A stretch of 64,000 nt of DNA from Ga0077555 sp041397775 (GCA_041397775.1 JAWKWB010000002.1:124001-188000), one strand, 5' to 3'. Numbered from the stretch's first letter, positions 1 through 7,674 are shown. Program-made: numbers and translations. The notes: generated by a model from the letters alone, not told the origin.

Positions 1-424
1 CGCGATAGGGACCGGTCTGGCCGAACCCGGTGATCGAGCAATAGATGAGGCGCGGATTGATCTTCTTCAGGTCGTCGTAGCCCAGGCCATAGCGGGGCAG
101 GTCGCCTGTCTTGTAGTTTTCGAGCAGCACGTCGGCCTTGGCCGCCAGCTCGCGGATGATCGCCTGCCCCTCGGGCTTGGCGATGTCGATGGTGATGGAG
201 CGCTTGCCGCGGTTGGCCGCCATGAAATATGCCGCCTCGCGCGTCTCCTTGCCGCTCTCGTCGAGCAGCCACGGCGGACCGTAGGCGCGGCTGTCGTCGC
301 CCTTCTTGGGACGCTCGACCTTGATCACCTCGGCGCCCAGATCCGCGAGGTTCTGTCCGCACCACGGGCCGGCCAGCACGCGCGTCATGTCGAGCACCCG
401 GATATGCGACAGCGGACCAGGCAT
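1..424 (-). CDS. CaiB/BaiF family (class III) CoA-transferase, N-terminal part
   Basis: The first 141 codons of a class III CoA-transferase run off the left edge of the window. The predicted start reads MPGPLSHIRVLDMTRVLAGP, followed by a WCGQNLADLGAEVIKVE segment, the standard N-terminal Rossmann region of the formyl-CoA transferase / carnitine CoA-transferase family. Later AANRGKRSITID and LLENYKTGDLPRYGLGY are also family hallmarks. These enzymes move CoA between carboxylic acids. The catalytic aspartate lies further on, outside the window, so substrate cannot be judged. The family normally has about 400 residues. The ATG at 422-424 is preceded on the minus strand by a weak AGGAGAC-like site. 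Confidence 0.93.
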   Translation of the reverse strand, partial: MPGPLSHIRVLDMTRVLAGPWCGQNLADLGAEVIKVERPKKGDDSRAYGPPWLLDESGKETREAAYFMAANRGKRSITIDIAKPEGQAIIRELAAKADVLLENYKTGDLPRYGLGYDDLKKINPRLIYCSITGFGQTGPYR

Positions 425-607
425 CGTGTTCGTCTCCTGAAAGCGAGAATGGTTTGCGTCTGGGAGCACACCACACCGCGCAGCGGGGCGCATGACGTGC
501 GGTGGTCCGTCGGCGCGATTTAAGCGCTCGGCGGGGATCGGGTCAAATCGCCAATGCGATCCGCCAATGCGATCCGGCGGCGCGAACGTCATGGATGTGG
601 AGCGAAG

Positions 608-1099
608 TCAGCGCGGTGTCGTCGCCAGGAGATGCCGTCGCACGACCAGGTTGTCCCAGGGGCGCGCGTAGGGGTGTACGCGCTCCGTCTTGCCCTGCGC
701 ATCGACCAGCGGGCGCTGCTCGTTGTGCCAGCGGAAGATGCCGCCCGACAGATTGTGGACGGCGACGGCGCCCGCCTGCAGCAGTAGCCCCTCGCAGCGT
801 TGGGCGAAGCGGGCGCTGCGCACGCCGACGGCGCAATAGCACACGACCCTCCGGCCGGCGATGTCGCCGGCAGCCGCCACGACGGCGGCCGGCGATGCGG
901 CCGGATCGACCCGCCGCGCGCCCGGAAGGTGGCTGACGGCGAATTCCCCAGCCGTTCGCACGTCGAGGAGTACGGTGTTGTCCTCTGCTTCGGCCTCGCA
1001 GCGGCCCGCGATTTCGCCTGGCCCCGTAGTGCTGACGTCCCGGTAGAGCGCGGCGATCAGCAGCTCGAGAAGCCCGGTGCGGCGCCCGCCTCCGCTCAC
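608..1099 (-). CDS. Rhodanese-domain protein
   Basis: A 163-residue protein with a rhodanese fold: LLDVRTAGEFAVSHLPGA is the entry motif and CAVGVRS is the Cys-X4-R active-site loop, so a sulfurtransferase activity with a persulfide on that cysteine is likely. The chosen start is GTG at 1097-1099, which overlaps the TGA stop of the upstream EthD gene (GTGA overlap), indicating translational coupling. The reading frame stays open upstream to 1699, but there it only shadows the EthD gene. The C-terminal stretch (GGIFRWHNEQRPLVDAQGK and on) resembles single-domain rhodaneses that end with a short basic tail. Cytoplasmic; no signal peptide. Sulfur donor and acceptor are unknown. Confidence 0.85.
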   Translation of the reverse strand: MSGGGRRTGLLELLIAALYRDVSTTGPGEIAGRCEAEAEDNTVLLDVRTAGEFAVSHLPGARRVDPAASPAAVVAAAGDIAGRRVVCYCAVGVRSARFAQRCEGLLLQAGAVAVHNLSGGIFRWHNEQRPLVDAQGKTERVHPYARPWDNLVVRRHLLATTPR

Positions 1100-1428
1100 G
1101 CGATGATGTCCACTTCCTCCGTGACGATCGTCTTGATGCCGCCCAGGTACTTGGCCCCGTTCTGCAGCACGGCGATCATCTCGGGGCGGGCGGCGGCGCG
1201 CTCCATGTCCGCGCGGCTCTCGTACCAGAGCTCGGCGACGGCATCGATGGCGACGTCGTGGATCGGCACGAAGGCCTTGTCGGGGCTCGCCAGCACGAAG
1301 GAGAGCACGTAGCGCTTCACTTCGGGCACCGCGCGCACCATCGGCGCGTGCTCTGCGAGCCAGACCTTGCGGAACGCCTCGTGCGTGAGCTCCGGCTTGC
1401 GCGTGAGGATGGAAAGGCTCTTGATCAT
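1096..1428 (-). CDS. EthD-domain protein
   Basis: About 110 residues with the EthD / dimeric alpha-beta barrel signature: MIKSLSILTRKPELTHEAF at the start, then WLAEHAPMV and a central VAELWYESRADME. Members are small dimeric proteins found beside oxidative or hydrolytic degradation genes; activity is mostly unknown. The start at 1428 is preferred over an ATG 15 codons upstream because it has AAGGA at a suitable distance and begins at the domain edge. It is translationally coupled to the rhodanese gene that follows on the same strand. Confidence 0.85.
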   Translation of the reverse strand: MIKSLSILTRKPELTHEAFRKVWLAEHAPMVRAVPEVKRYVLSFVLASPDKAFVPIHDVAIDAVAELWYESRADMERAAARPEMIAVLQNGAKYLGGIKTIVTEEVDIIA

Positions 1429-1548
1429 CGGGCGCGGTCCTTCGGTCGGGAGTGATGCAGGATCGTCGGCCATCGGCGCGCCCGCCGCAAGCCCCCGCTT
1501 GCCGTGCCCCCGCGTGCTTTGCTTGCGAGCGGGGGCCTTCTTGGCCTA

Positions 1549-1617
1549 GTGTCCCGACCGCAAAGTCCGTCTCATTCTTGAGCTGGCTCGGAACGGACTT
1601 TGCGGTCAAAGGGACAC
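1549..1617. repeat. Palindromic repeat, family A, copy 1
   Basis: A 69-bp hairpin unit. Outer arms GTGTCCC / GGGACAC enclose perfect 15-bp inner arms GACCGCAAAGTCCGT (1556-1570) and its complement (1593-1607). A second copy lies at 50355-50424. It sits between the EthD gene and the methyltransferase gene, 20 bp from a family B palindrome. Confidence 0.85.
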
Positions 1618-1637
1618 GAGCAAGAACATTGGCGTCG

Positions 1638-1708
1638 TGTGGCGTCATGATTGGAAGTCCGCTCGACGAGACCGCCGCGAGAATGGAGCGGACTTCCAAT
1701 CCGCCACA
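1638..1708. repeat. Palindromic repeat, family B, copy 1
   Basis: A 71-bp hairpin: outer TGTGGCG / CGCCACA and a perfect 16-bp inner arm GATTGGAAGTCCGCTC (1649-1664) with its complement at 1686-1701. Related copies are at 3936-4006, 49675-49743 and, as a half, 50302-50335. Together with the adjacent A copy it forms a composite that recurs inverted near 50.3 kb. Confidence 0.85.
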
Positions 1709-1746
1709 CGAGACAGCGGCAACGCCGAACGGAGCCAGCCCGCACG

Positions 1747-2685
1747 ATGCGCATCGAATACCACCGGACCCTGATCGCCGACCAGGTCCGCGTTGCCGCT
1801 TTCCAGGAGGCGCTCGCCCGCACCATCCGGCCGGGCGAGAGCGTTGTCGTGGATATCGGCACGGGCTCGGGCCTGCTCGCCTTCATTGCGGCAAAGCTCG
1901 GCGCGCGCAGGGTCTACGCCTACGAGATGGCCGAGATCGGCGCGGTGGCCGAGCGCGTCAAGCGGCTCAACCGGCTGCGCAACGTGGAGCTGATCCCCGG
2001 TCGGTCCACGGACATGATCGACCCGCCGCGCGGCGATATCGTCGTCTCCGAAACGCTCGGCAACATGGCGTTCGAGGAGAGCCTGATCGAGACCATGATC
2101 GATGCGCGTGCGCGTCACGTGAAGAAAGGGGGCATCCTCGTCCCGGGCCGGGTTCGCCAGTTCGTCGCACCCGTGATCTCCCCCCGTCTGCACGCGGAGC
2201 TGACGGCCTGGGATCGGCTCGGACACGGTCTCGATTTCGGACCTGCGCGCGACATGAGCCTCAACAACGTCTATGTCCGCCAGATCGCGCCGGCCGAGTT
2301 GCTCGAGGGTGGTCGGAGCGCCGTCTGCTGGGACGACGTCGATCTCGCAGCCGTCAAGAGCAGCACGCGCCGCGGCCAGGCCCGCTGGACCATCGCGTCG
2401 GCCGTGACCGTCTACGGCTTCGCCGTTTGGTGGGCAGCCGAACTGCTTCCCGCACTCACGCTCGCGACCGACCCGCGCGGGCCCGCCACCCACTGGGAGC
2501 AACTCTATTTCCCGATGCTGGCGCCCGTCCCCCTGGCGCCCGGTGAGAGCCTGGGCGCCGAGATCCGCACGACCACGAGCGAGGCGCGCGGCACCGACAT
2601 GAGCTGGAGCGTCACCGTCCAGGCGGCGTCGGGCAAGCAGCGCAGCCGCCAATCCATGTCGCTGGAGAAGGGCTATATCCCCTGA
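1747..2685 (+). CDS. Protein arginine N-methyltransferase (PRMT) family protein
   Basis: A 312-residue SAM-dependent methyltransferase that matches the PRMT family motif by motif: motif I VVDIGTGSGLLAFIAAKLGA, the double-E region SETLGNMAFEESLIETM, the post-III segment GGILVPGRVRQF, and the THW loop as THWEQLYFPM. In eukaryotic PRMTs the two glutamates of the double-E loop and the THW histidine hold the substrate guanidinium group. The first glutamate is in the expected SE position. That makes arginine, or a guanidino compound, the natural guess for substrate, but target proteins cannot be read from sequence. The start at ATG 1747 was chosen because family similarity begins just after it; the open frame to 1651 runs through repeat B. 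No obvious operon partner. Confidence 0.8.
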   Translation: MRIEYHRTLIADQVRVAAFQEALARTIRPGESVVVDIGTGSGLLAFIAAKLGARRVYAYEMAEIGAVAERVKRLNRLRNVELIPGRSTDMIDPPRGDIVVSETLGNMAFEESLIETMIDARARHVKKGGILVPGRVRQFVAPVISPRLHAELTAWDRLGHGLDFGPARDMSLNNVYVRQIAPAELLEGGRSAVCWDDVDLAAVKSSTRRGQARWTIASAVTVYGFAVWWAAELLPALTLATDPRGPATHWEQLYFPMLAPVPLAPGESLGAEIRTTTSEARGTDMSWSVTVQAASGKQRSRQSMSLEKGYIP

Positions 2686-2771
2686 ATTGCAGGGCATGTT
2701 TTGACCAAGGTCAAAAACGAATCTCACGGATTGGCGCATTCTGATCGACAGCCAATGAGGAGGTCGTCGCC

Positions 2772-3215
2772 ATGCAAGCCGGCGCTATCGAGGAAAAGCC
2801 GAGTGCTGTCGCGCGTTTGATGTCGTGGGCGGATCGCTGGTTCCAGCACGGTCCAGGACGCGGCGAGCTGGACGCGCTCTCGCCCCAGGAATTCGCCCGC
2901 GTCGCCCATGACCTGGGCCTGTCGATCACCGATCTCGACGCGCTGTCGCATCATCCCGAGGAGGAGCGCCTGCCGCTGTTCGAACGGCTGCAGTTGCTGG
3001 GCCTCGACGTCGAAGAGTTGCGCCGCAACGAATTCCTGCGCGACCTGGAGCGCACCTGCGCCATGTGCGGCTCCAAGCAGAAGTGCCGGCACGACATGGA
3101 GGACCATCCGCTGGCCGACGACTGGAAATCCTACTGCGGCAATCGCAGCGTCCTGGAACAGATGGCCGTCGAGCCCAAGGCGTGCTGTTGCGGCGGCAGC
3201 GACTGCAAGGGCTGA
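2772..3215 (+). CDS. DUF6455-type cysteine-rich protein
   Basis: A 147-residue soluble protein with an alphaproteobacterial DUF6455-like layout. The N-terminal half is helical with LSPQEFARVAHDLGLS and an LPLFERLQLLGLD leucine-rich stretch. The second half carries a cysteine pattern CAMCGSKQKC, then YCGN, and a C-terminal CCCGGSDCKG. Nine cysteines in the last 60 residues suggest metal or cluster binding, which remains inference; no function is established for the family. A strong Shine-Dalgarno (GAGGAGG) precedes ATG 2772. Upstream, 2690-2760 has no recognisable promoter. Confidence 0.8.
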   Translation: MQAGAIEEKPSAVARLMSWADRWFQHGPGRGELDALSPQEFARVAHDLGLSITDLDALSHHPEEERLPLFERLQLLGLDVEELRRNEFLRDLERTCAMCGSKQKCRHDMEDHPLADDWKSYCGNRSVLEQMAVEPKACCCGGSDCKG

Positions 3216-3239
3216 TCGCTGAAACGGTGCAACGGCCGA

Positions 3240-3530
3240 TCAATCTTTGCCGGGGCGCCGGTGACCTGCGACCCGGAAGCCGAGCCAATACCAGAACGCA
3301 GACGCCAGGAAGCCGGCAACGAAAATTCCAGGCAGCAGGCGGGGCTGTTGCGCGACGAAGCCCAGCCGCATGCAGGCGAGGGTGAACAAAACGCCCGCCA
3401 GGCCGCCGGCAAAGGCGCCGACGATGATCTTCTGCATCTGGTCGGCGCGCCGGCCGACCCAGTAGCCGACCAGGATCGTCGCCGGGTTGACCAGCGCGAG
3501 AAAAAGGATGTCCTTCAGTTCCGGCGGCAT
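3240..3530 (-). CDS. Small integral membrane protein
   Basis: A 96-residue protein with three likely membrane segments: ILFLALVNPATILVGYWVG, IIVGAFAGGLAGVLFTLAC and LLPGIFVAGFLASAFWYW, followed by a basic tail (RVAGHRRPGKD). Its ATG at 3528-3530 lies 5 bases after the stop of the chorismate mutase gene, so the two form an operon. Function unknown. I recognise no named family. Confidence 0.75.
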   Translation of the reverse strand: MPPELKDILFLALVNPATILVGYWVGRRADQMQKIIVGAFAGGLAGVLFTLACMRLGFVAQQPRLLPGIFVAGFLASAFWYWLGFRVAGHRRPGKD

Positions 3531-3535
3531 CGCGA

Positions 3536-3865
3536 TCAGGACTTGGTCGTGTCGGAATGCTCGATATCCGAGCGCAGCTTCTCTTCCTCGTACTGGATGA
3601 ACCAGCCGATCATCTGGCGCCACAGCGCTTCGCACAGGTCGGGGGGGACGCCGCGCTCGGTCGCCTTCGCCCGCACCTTGTCGATCACCTGCTGGTTGCG
3701 CCAGGGGACGTTGGCCTCCTGCTTCAGGCCGAGCTTGATCTGCCAGGCGCGCTCGACGTAGCCGAAGCGCTCGGCGATCATTTCCACCAGCGCCGTATCG
3801 CAACGATCGATTTCGACGCGGACCTGGGACAGGTCGGCGCAATCCTTCGGGAGGCGTTTCGTCAT
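3536..3865 (-). CDS. Chorismate mutase, AroQ type
   Basis: A 109-residue all-helical AroQ-class protein. DLSQVRVEIDRCDTALVEM and ERFGYVERAWQIKLG match helix 1 of stand-alone chorismate mutases and PchB-type isochorismate-pyruvate lyases. The later RNQQVIDKVRAKATERGVPP and LWRQMIGWFIQYEEEKL complete the fold. Chorismate mutase makes prephenate for phenylalanine and tyrosine; the lyase makes salicylate. The length and the absence of siderophore genes nearby favour mutase, but the two cannot be separated by eye. It is the first gene of a two-gene minus-strand unit with the small membrane protein. Confidence 0.85.
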   Translation of the reverse strand: MTKRLPKDCADLSQVRVEIDRCDTALVEMIAERFGYVERAWQIKLGLKQEANVPWRNQQVIDKVRAKATERGVPPDLCEALWRQMIGWFIQYEEEKLRSDIEHSDTTKS

Positions 3866-3935
3866 CGGGCAGGGTCCACTCGTTGCGTTCGATTGGCGCC
3901 CTTCTTAACACGCTTCGCGGCGCGGGCCAGCCTGG

Positions 3936-4006
3936 TGCGGCGGATTGAAGGTCCGCTCCATGTCTGCCACCAGCGCTGAGAGCGGACGTCCAATCGCGAC
4001 GCCACA
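3936..4006. repeat. Palindromic repeat, family B, copy 2
   Basis: Imperfect palindrome with arms around GATTGAAGGTCCGCTC (3943-3958) and GAGCGGACGTCCAATC, and outer GCGGC / GACGCCACA. Same family as 1638-1708 and 49675-49743. It is directly followed by a family C repeat, as at 49.7 kb. Confidence 0.8.
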
Positions 4007-4010
4007 CTCC

Positions 4011-4250
4011 CCGGTTTCCCGGAAATTGCGCCCTATCCGCCCCTCACCCGGTTCCCTAGGGACCGTGCCAATCCTCTCCCCCGGTTTCCCGGACGGCGCG
4101 CGACGCGCGGCGATCCGGGATCCATCGCGGTGCGGGCCACGACGGACGTGGCCATATGCGGCGGCAGCGTTGTGCCCTGACGGCACCGGGAAGGACCCCG
4201 GCTCGGCGCGGCCGGGCTCTGGCCCGCCCGCTTGGCCGGGGAACCGGGGG
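4011..4250. repeat. Long intergenic repeat, family C, copy 1
   Basis: Core at 4078-4250. It starts CCCCCGGTTTCCCGG and ends CCGGGGAACCGGGGG, which are inverted copies of each other, so the unit has terminal inverted repeats of about 15 bp. Between them are blocks shared with copies at 25875-26040, 49852-50020 and 50086-50262, such as ATCCGGGATCCATCGCGGTG, GCACCGGGAAGGACCCCGGC and GGGCTCTGGCCC. The 65 bp upstream hold two partial copies of the end motif. It fills most of the 513-base gap between the chorismate mutase and fliJ genes. No coding frame in it is convincing. Confidence 0.8.
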
Positions 4251-4378
4251 GAGGTGAGAGCAGGGCGAATTTCGCCGGCTGTGGCGCGCGACACGAGCCA
4301 GTCCACAAAAGCCAACGCACCTCGCAACCCGCGAAGTGCGTCAGTACCCTCCTGGCACGACGATCGCCGGCGTCACGC

Positions 4379-4759
4379 TCAGCCCAGGCGGACGAGCGGG
4401 CTCGTGTCGCCGCGGCGACGTTGGCGCGGTGTCTCGCGACTGCTGTCGTCTTCTGCGCGATTGAGGCTCTCGAGGGCCATATCGCGATCCTGGATCGCAG
4501 CCTCGAGCTTGAGGCGAAGGTCGTCGACGGACTCCAAGAGGTTGATGCGCCGTTGCGCGGCCGCCTTGGCGAATGTGGAGTAGGAGAAGTGTGCGGGATC
4601 CTTGATGCCGGTCCGGTCTTCCTCGGTCGCCACCTGGCGCTCCAGGTCGACGGCCATCTGGTCGAACTCGCGGATCATCGACTCCAGGTCGGAGACCTTG
4701 CGAACTTTCTCCGCCGCCTCGAAACGCAAGATCCGAAGGGTGCTTTCGCGTGGCTTCAT
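4379..4759 (-). CDS. fliJ: Flagellar export protein FliJ
   Basis: A 126-residue coiled-coil protein with the alphaproteobacterial FliJ pattern: MKPRESTLRILRFEAAEKVR, then DLESMIREFDQMAVDLERQV, FSYSTFAKAAAQRR and a charged C terminus. FliJ is a cytoplasmic component of the flagellar type III export ATPase complex, contacting FliI and the export gate. The start at 4759 is chosen because homologues begin at the MK(S/P)RE motif; an ATG four codons upstream at 4771 is also possible. No fliI or other flagellar gene is visible on either side, which is unusual. The gene is divergent from ctrA, a master regulator of flagellar genes in this class. Confidence 0.85.
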   Translation of the reverse strand: MKPRESTLRILRFEAAEKVRKVSDLESMIREFDQMAVDLERQVATEEDRTGIKDPAHFSYSTFAKAAAQRRINLLESVDDLRLKLEAAIQDRDMALESLNRAEDDSSRETPRQRRRGDTSPLVRLG

Positions 4760-5366
4760 GACTCTACTCATCCCCTGCACACGGTGAACGCTACACTGCC
4801 GTGCCAAACAAGAAGCGTGCCAACCAGGGGTAAACCTCTTCGAGCCTTCCGGCTTCGCCAGGTTCCAGCGCCTCGGTCGAACGCGATAGCGGCTGTCCCC
4901 GTTTACTATGGCTTGCTTAAGTTGCGGTAAAGCCACGCTTGCCTATGCATGCAGGCGCCCCCCGAATCGAAACCAACAGGACTCCAAACTTGGGCTATGG
5001 CAAGGCACGCAAATCAGTTACCTAACAGAAATCGGAGCGCCGTTGCGGGAGGGGGAGCGCAAGCGCGGCGGGGCTTCGAGGCGGACACGTCAAAGTTCTT
5101 CGGAACTGGGGTGAAGGCGACTGTTCAGCGCTCGCGGTCAACCATTGATCCAATCGTTCGGTGGCCCCCGTGAGTGTGCGTAAAGTGCGATGAATCGCAA
5201 GATCGAACGAAATTGTACCGCATACGATCAAAAAGGCGCGTCACGCACTGATGCCTTAGGTTTTGTTAACCTCTCGACCTTAGATTTCTAAAGGATGAAT
5301 GAGCCGCGTTACGAGTTGCGCGCTCTTCACAATTCGGGCAGCGGGTCGGGGAAGAGAGGAATTGGC
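4760..5366. promoter_or_regulatory. fliJ-ctrA divergent intergenic region
   Basis: A 607-base gap with no convincing gene, expected to hold the fliJ and ctrA promoters. Seen in it: a near-match to the CtrA box (TTAA-N7-TAAA at 4917-4931, one mismatch to TTAA-N7-TTAA), a TTAAC half-site at 5266-5270, and two GANTC sites (4964-4968 and 5192-5196). GANTC is the CcrM methylation sequence that tunes ctrA promoters in Caulobacter. Autoregulation and methylation control are inferences from that precedent. Confidence 0.5.
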
Positions 5367-6065
5367 ATGCGGGTCCTTCTCATCGAGGACGATAGCGCAA
5401 CGGCGCAGAGCATCGAGCTGATGCTGCAATCTGAAGGTTTCAACGTCTACACGACGGATCTTGGCGAGGAAGGGGTCGATCTCGGCAAGCTCTACGACTA
5501 CGACATCATTCTCCTGGACATTAATCTGCCGGATATGAGCGGCTACGACGTGCTGAAAATGCTGCGCGTCGCGAAAGTCCAGACGCCCATTCTCATTTTG
5601 TCGGGCTTGGCCCAGATCGACGACAAAGTGAAAGGCCTGGGTTTCGGCGCCGACGATTATATGACCAAGCCGTTCCACAAGGACGAGCTCGTCGCGCGTA
5701 TCCACGCCATCGTTCGCCGCTCCAAGGGCCATGCCCAGTCGGTCATCGAAACCGGCGATCTGCGCGTCAATCTCGACACCAAGACGGTGGAGGTAAACGG
5801 CCAGCGCGTGCACCTGACCGGCAAGGAATACCAGATGCTCGAGCTGCTCTCCCTGCGCAAGGGGACCACGCTCACCAAGGAGATGTTCCTCAATCATCTC
5901 TACGGCGGCATGGACGAGCCGGAGCTGAAGATCATCGACGTCTTCATCTGCAAGCTGCGCAAGAAGCTGCAGACGGCGACCGGCGGCAAGCACTACATCG
6001 AAACGGTCTGGGGCCGCGGCTACGTCCTGCGCAATCCCGGCGACACGAGCGAAGAGGCGGCCTGA
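5367..6065 (+). CDS. ctrA: Cell cycle response regulator CtrA
   Basis: A 232-residue OmpR/PhoB-type response regulator, nearly a textbook CtrA. The receiver domain (1-120) has the acidic pocket IEDD at 6-9, the phosphoacceptor Asp51 in IILLDINLPDMSGYD, and the TKPFHKDELVARIHAIVRRS linker. The winged-helix domain (about 125-230) contains VHLTGKEYQMLELLSLRKG, LNHLYGGMDEPELKIIDVF and YIETVWGRGYVLR, highly conserved across alphaproteobacteria. In Caulobacter CtrA represses replication initiation and activates division and flagellar genes; in Hyphomicrobiales it governs cell division and motility. The start at 5367 (with GAGAGGA ahead) gives the standard length; the longer open frame from 5295 adds nothing conserved. 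Confidence 0.97.
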   Translation: MRVLLIEDDSATAQSIELMLQSEGFNVYTTDLGEEGVDLGKLYDYDIILLDINLPDMSGYDVLKMLRVAKVQTPILILSGLAQIDDKVKGLGFGADDYMTKPFHKDELVARIHAIVRRSKGHAQSVIETGDLRVNLDTKTVEVNGQRVHLTGKEYQMLELLSLRKGTTLTKEMFLNHLYGGMDEPELKIIDVFICKLRKKLQTATGGKHYIETVWGRGYVLRNPGDTSEEAA

Positions 6066-6103
6066 CGGCTCTTCGCCTTCCCCGACTGCCCGAACCATCT
6101 CGA

Positions 6104-6126
6104 GGAGCCCGCCCGGGCTCCTTTTT
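6104..6126 (+). terminator. Intrinsic terminator after ctrA
   Basis: GGAGCCC / GGGCTCC stem with a short loop, followed by five Ts (6122-6126), 40 bases past the ctrA stop. Confidence 0.85.
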
Positions 6127-6361
6127 ATTTTGCGCAAGTGCGGCAATTTGTCCACAATGTGGCCATATCCTTGCTTGGCCCTGGATTTGCACGTTCCGTG
6201 CGCAGATGACCCGGCGTTCACGTCGAGTTGATCGAACGTGTTTGTACGCCGAGGCCGATTGCAAATATACATTGTTCAAAATCGGCCAGTCACCGAGGTC
6301 GCCGATGTTGCCGCAGGGCGGGGTCACGATCTCGAAGGCCTTCCATTCGATGGAGAGCACC

Positions 6362-7489
6362 ATGACCATCAAGTTCAATTGCCTGTTCGCAGTCGCGGCT
6401 GCTGCTGCAACTTTTCTCGCGCTGGTCGAGCCCGCCGATGCACAGTCGCGGCGGGGCGGACCGTCGTTTTCCGGCAACTTCGGATCGCGTAGCGTCGGGC
6501 GCTCCTTCACCCAGCGCAGCTTCAACCGGACGCCGACCCGTTCGTTCAATCGCAGCGTGAATATCAACCGCTCACGCACGTTCAATCGCACTGTGATCCG
6601 GCCGCGGACCTTCAACCAGAACACCGTCGTAAACCGGAACAGGCTCTTGAACCGGAACCTGAACATCAACCGCAACGCGAACCTGAACCGGCTTCGCGTG
6701 CAGCGCCGGCTGCCCAACAATACGCAGCTCGGCAACAATCGGCTGAACCTGCCCGGCCTGAAGCGCGGTAACCTGCCGGGGATCAACCGTGGCAATCTCG
6801 CCGGGTTCAACAACCGTGGCCGCAACCTCGTCAACAATCTCATCCGCAACCCGGCGCTGCGCAACGTGCCGTTCCGCACGACGGTGCGTTCGACGAACAT
6901 CAAGCTCGGTCGCATCGCGCCGCCCATCAACATCGTGCCGCGTCTGGCCGTGAAGGCGGCTCCGGTGAAGTTCGCCGCCAATCGCTTCAAGCCGTTCCTG
7001 CAGCGACACTGGCGCCGGGCGTTCTTCTGGATTGCGATCCCGACCATCGGCTACATCACGATCCCCGATCACGCCTATGATCGCTTCGTGACCTACGTCG
7101 AGCGCGACGAGCCCGACTACGATGGCGCCATCAAGTACCTGTCGCGCGTCGCCGTCGAGGAAGAAGGCTCCAAGGTCGTGCGTGTCGCCGCACCGCCGCC
7201 GCCGGCCGCCATCAAGCAGACCGTTGCCGTAGCGCCCGACGCGGCCTTCGACACGCGCCTCGCCGCTTTCGTCAACCGCCAGTGGAGCACGGAGTTCGTC
7301 TGGATCGAGGTGCCCCGCATCGGCCGCATCACGTGCCCCAAGGCGATCTATGAGCAGGTGCAGCCGCTGCTCGCCAACACCCCGCCGAAGTTCGAGGACG
7401 CCGTTTCGCTCCTCGAGGAGGCCGCAGCAGCCGACACGGTCGTCGACGAGGGTGCCCTGAGCGACGCTTCGGTCGAGTCGGTCCAGTAA
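6362..7489 (+). CDS. Secreted Asn/Arg-rich repeat protein with duplicated C-terminal domain
   Basis: A 375-residue exported protein. Residues 1-27 form a signal peptide ending PADA before QSRRGG. Residues 40-200 are dominated by Asn and Arg in short degenerate units of the type FNRS, LNRN and INRN, very basic and low in acidic residues. Two copies of one module follow at about 215-270 (RRAFFWIAIPTIGYITIP ... DGAIKYLSRVAVEEE) and 304-357 (STEFVWIEVPRIGRITCP ... EDAVSLLEEAAAA), separated by a Pro-rich linker. I do not recognise a named family. The basic region could bind anionic polymers (nucleic acid, LPS, polysaccharide); that is inference. The start at 6362 is chosen for its GGAGAG site and signal peptide. 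Confidence 0.75.
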   Translation: MTIKFNCLFAVAAAAATFLALVEPADAQSRRGGPSFSGNFGSRSVGRSFTQRSFNRTPTRSFNRSVNINRSRTFNRTVIRPRTFNQNTVVNRNRLLNRNLNINRNANLNRLRVQRRLPNNTQLGNNRLNLPGLKRGNLPGINRGNLAGFNNRGRNLVNNLIRNPALRNVPFRTTVRSTNIKLGRIAPPINIVPRLAVKAAPVKFAANRFKPFLQRHWRRAFFWIAIPTIGYITIPDHAYDRFVTYVERDEPDYDGAIKYLSRVAVEEEGSKVVRVAAPPPPAAIKQTVAVAPDAAFDTRLAAFVNRQWSTEFVWIEVPRIGRITCPKAIYEQVQPLLANTPPKFEDAVSLLEEAAAADTVVDEGALSDASVESVQ

Positions 7490-7520
7490 CGTCGCACCGT
7501 CAGACACGATGAGCCAAGGG

Positions 7521-7546
7521 AGGCCCGGGGAAAAACCTCGGGCCTT
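7521..7546 (+). terminator. Probable terminator hairpin
   Basis: AGGCCCGGGG and CCTCGGGCCT pair with one G-T wobble around an AAAAA loop, 31 bases after the preceding stop. Only two Ts follow, so strength is uncertain. Confidence 0.55.
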
Positions 7547-7674
7547 CAGCCGTTTGCGGGCCCTGGCAGGGCCGGCGAAGCACGCAGACTGGGGCGTGCG
7601 CGTTTCGCGCGGTTGCCGTTGGGCCGTCCGCGACGTATGAGATGGACCGCTCTTCGGACGAAAAGGATCATCCC

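Noticed and set aside
4011..4327. Open frames crossing the C repeats (also at 49.8-50.5 kb)
   Set aside because: Proline/arginine-rich translations arise from repeat DNA; frames differ between copies.
5261..5270. Full CtrA box in the ctrA promoter
   Set aside because: TTAG-N6-TTAAC is off in both spacing and sequence; kept only as a half-site within the regulatory region.
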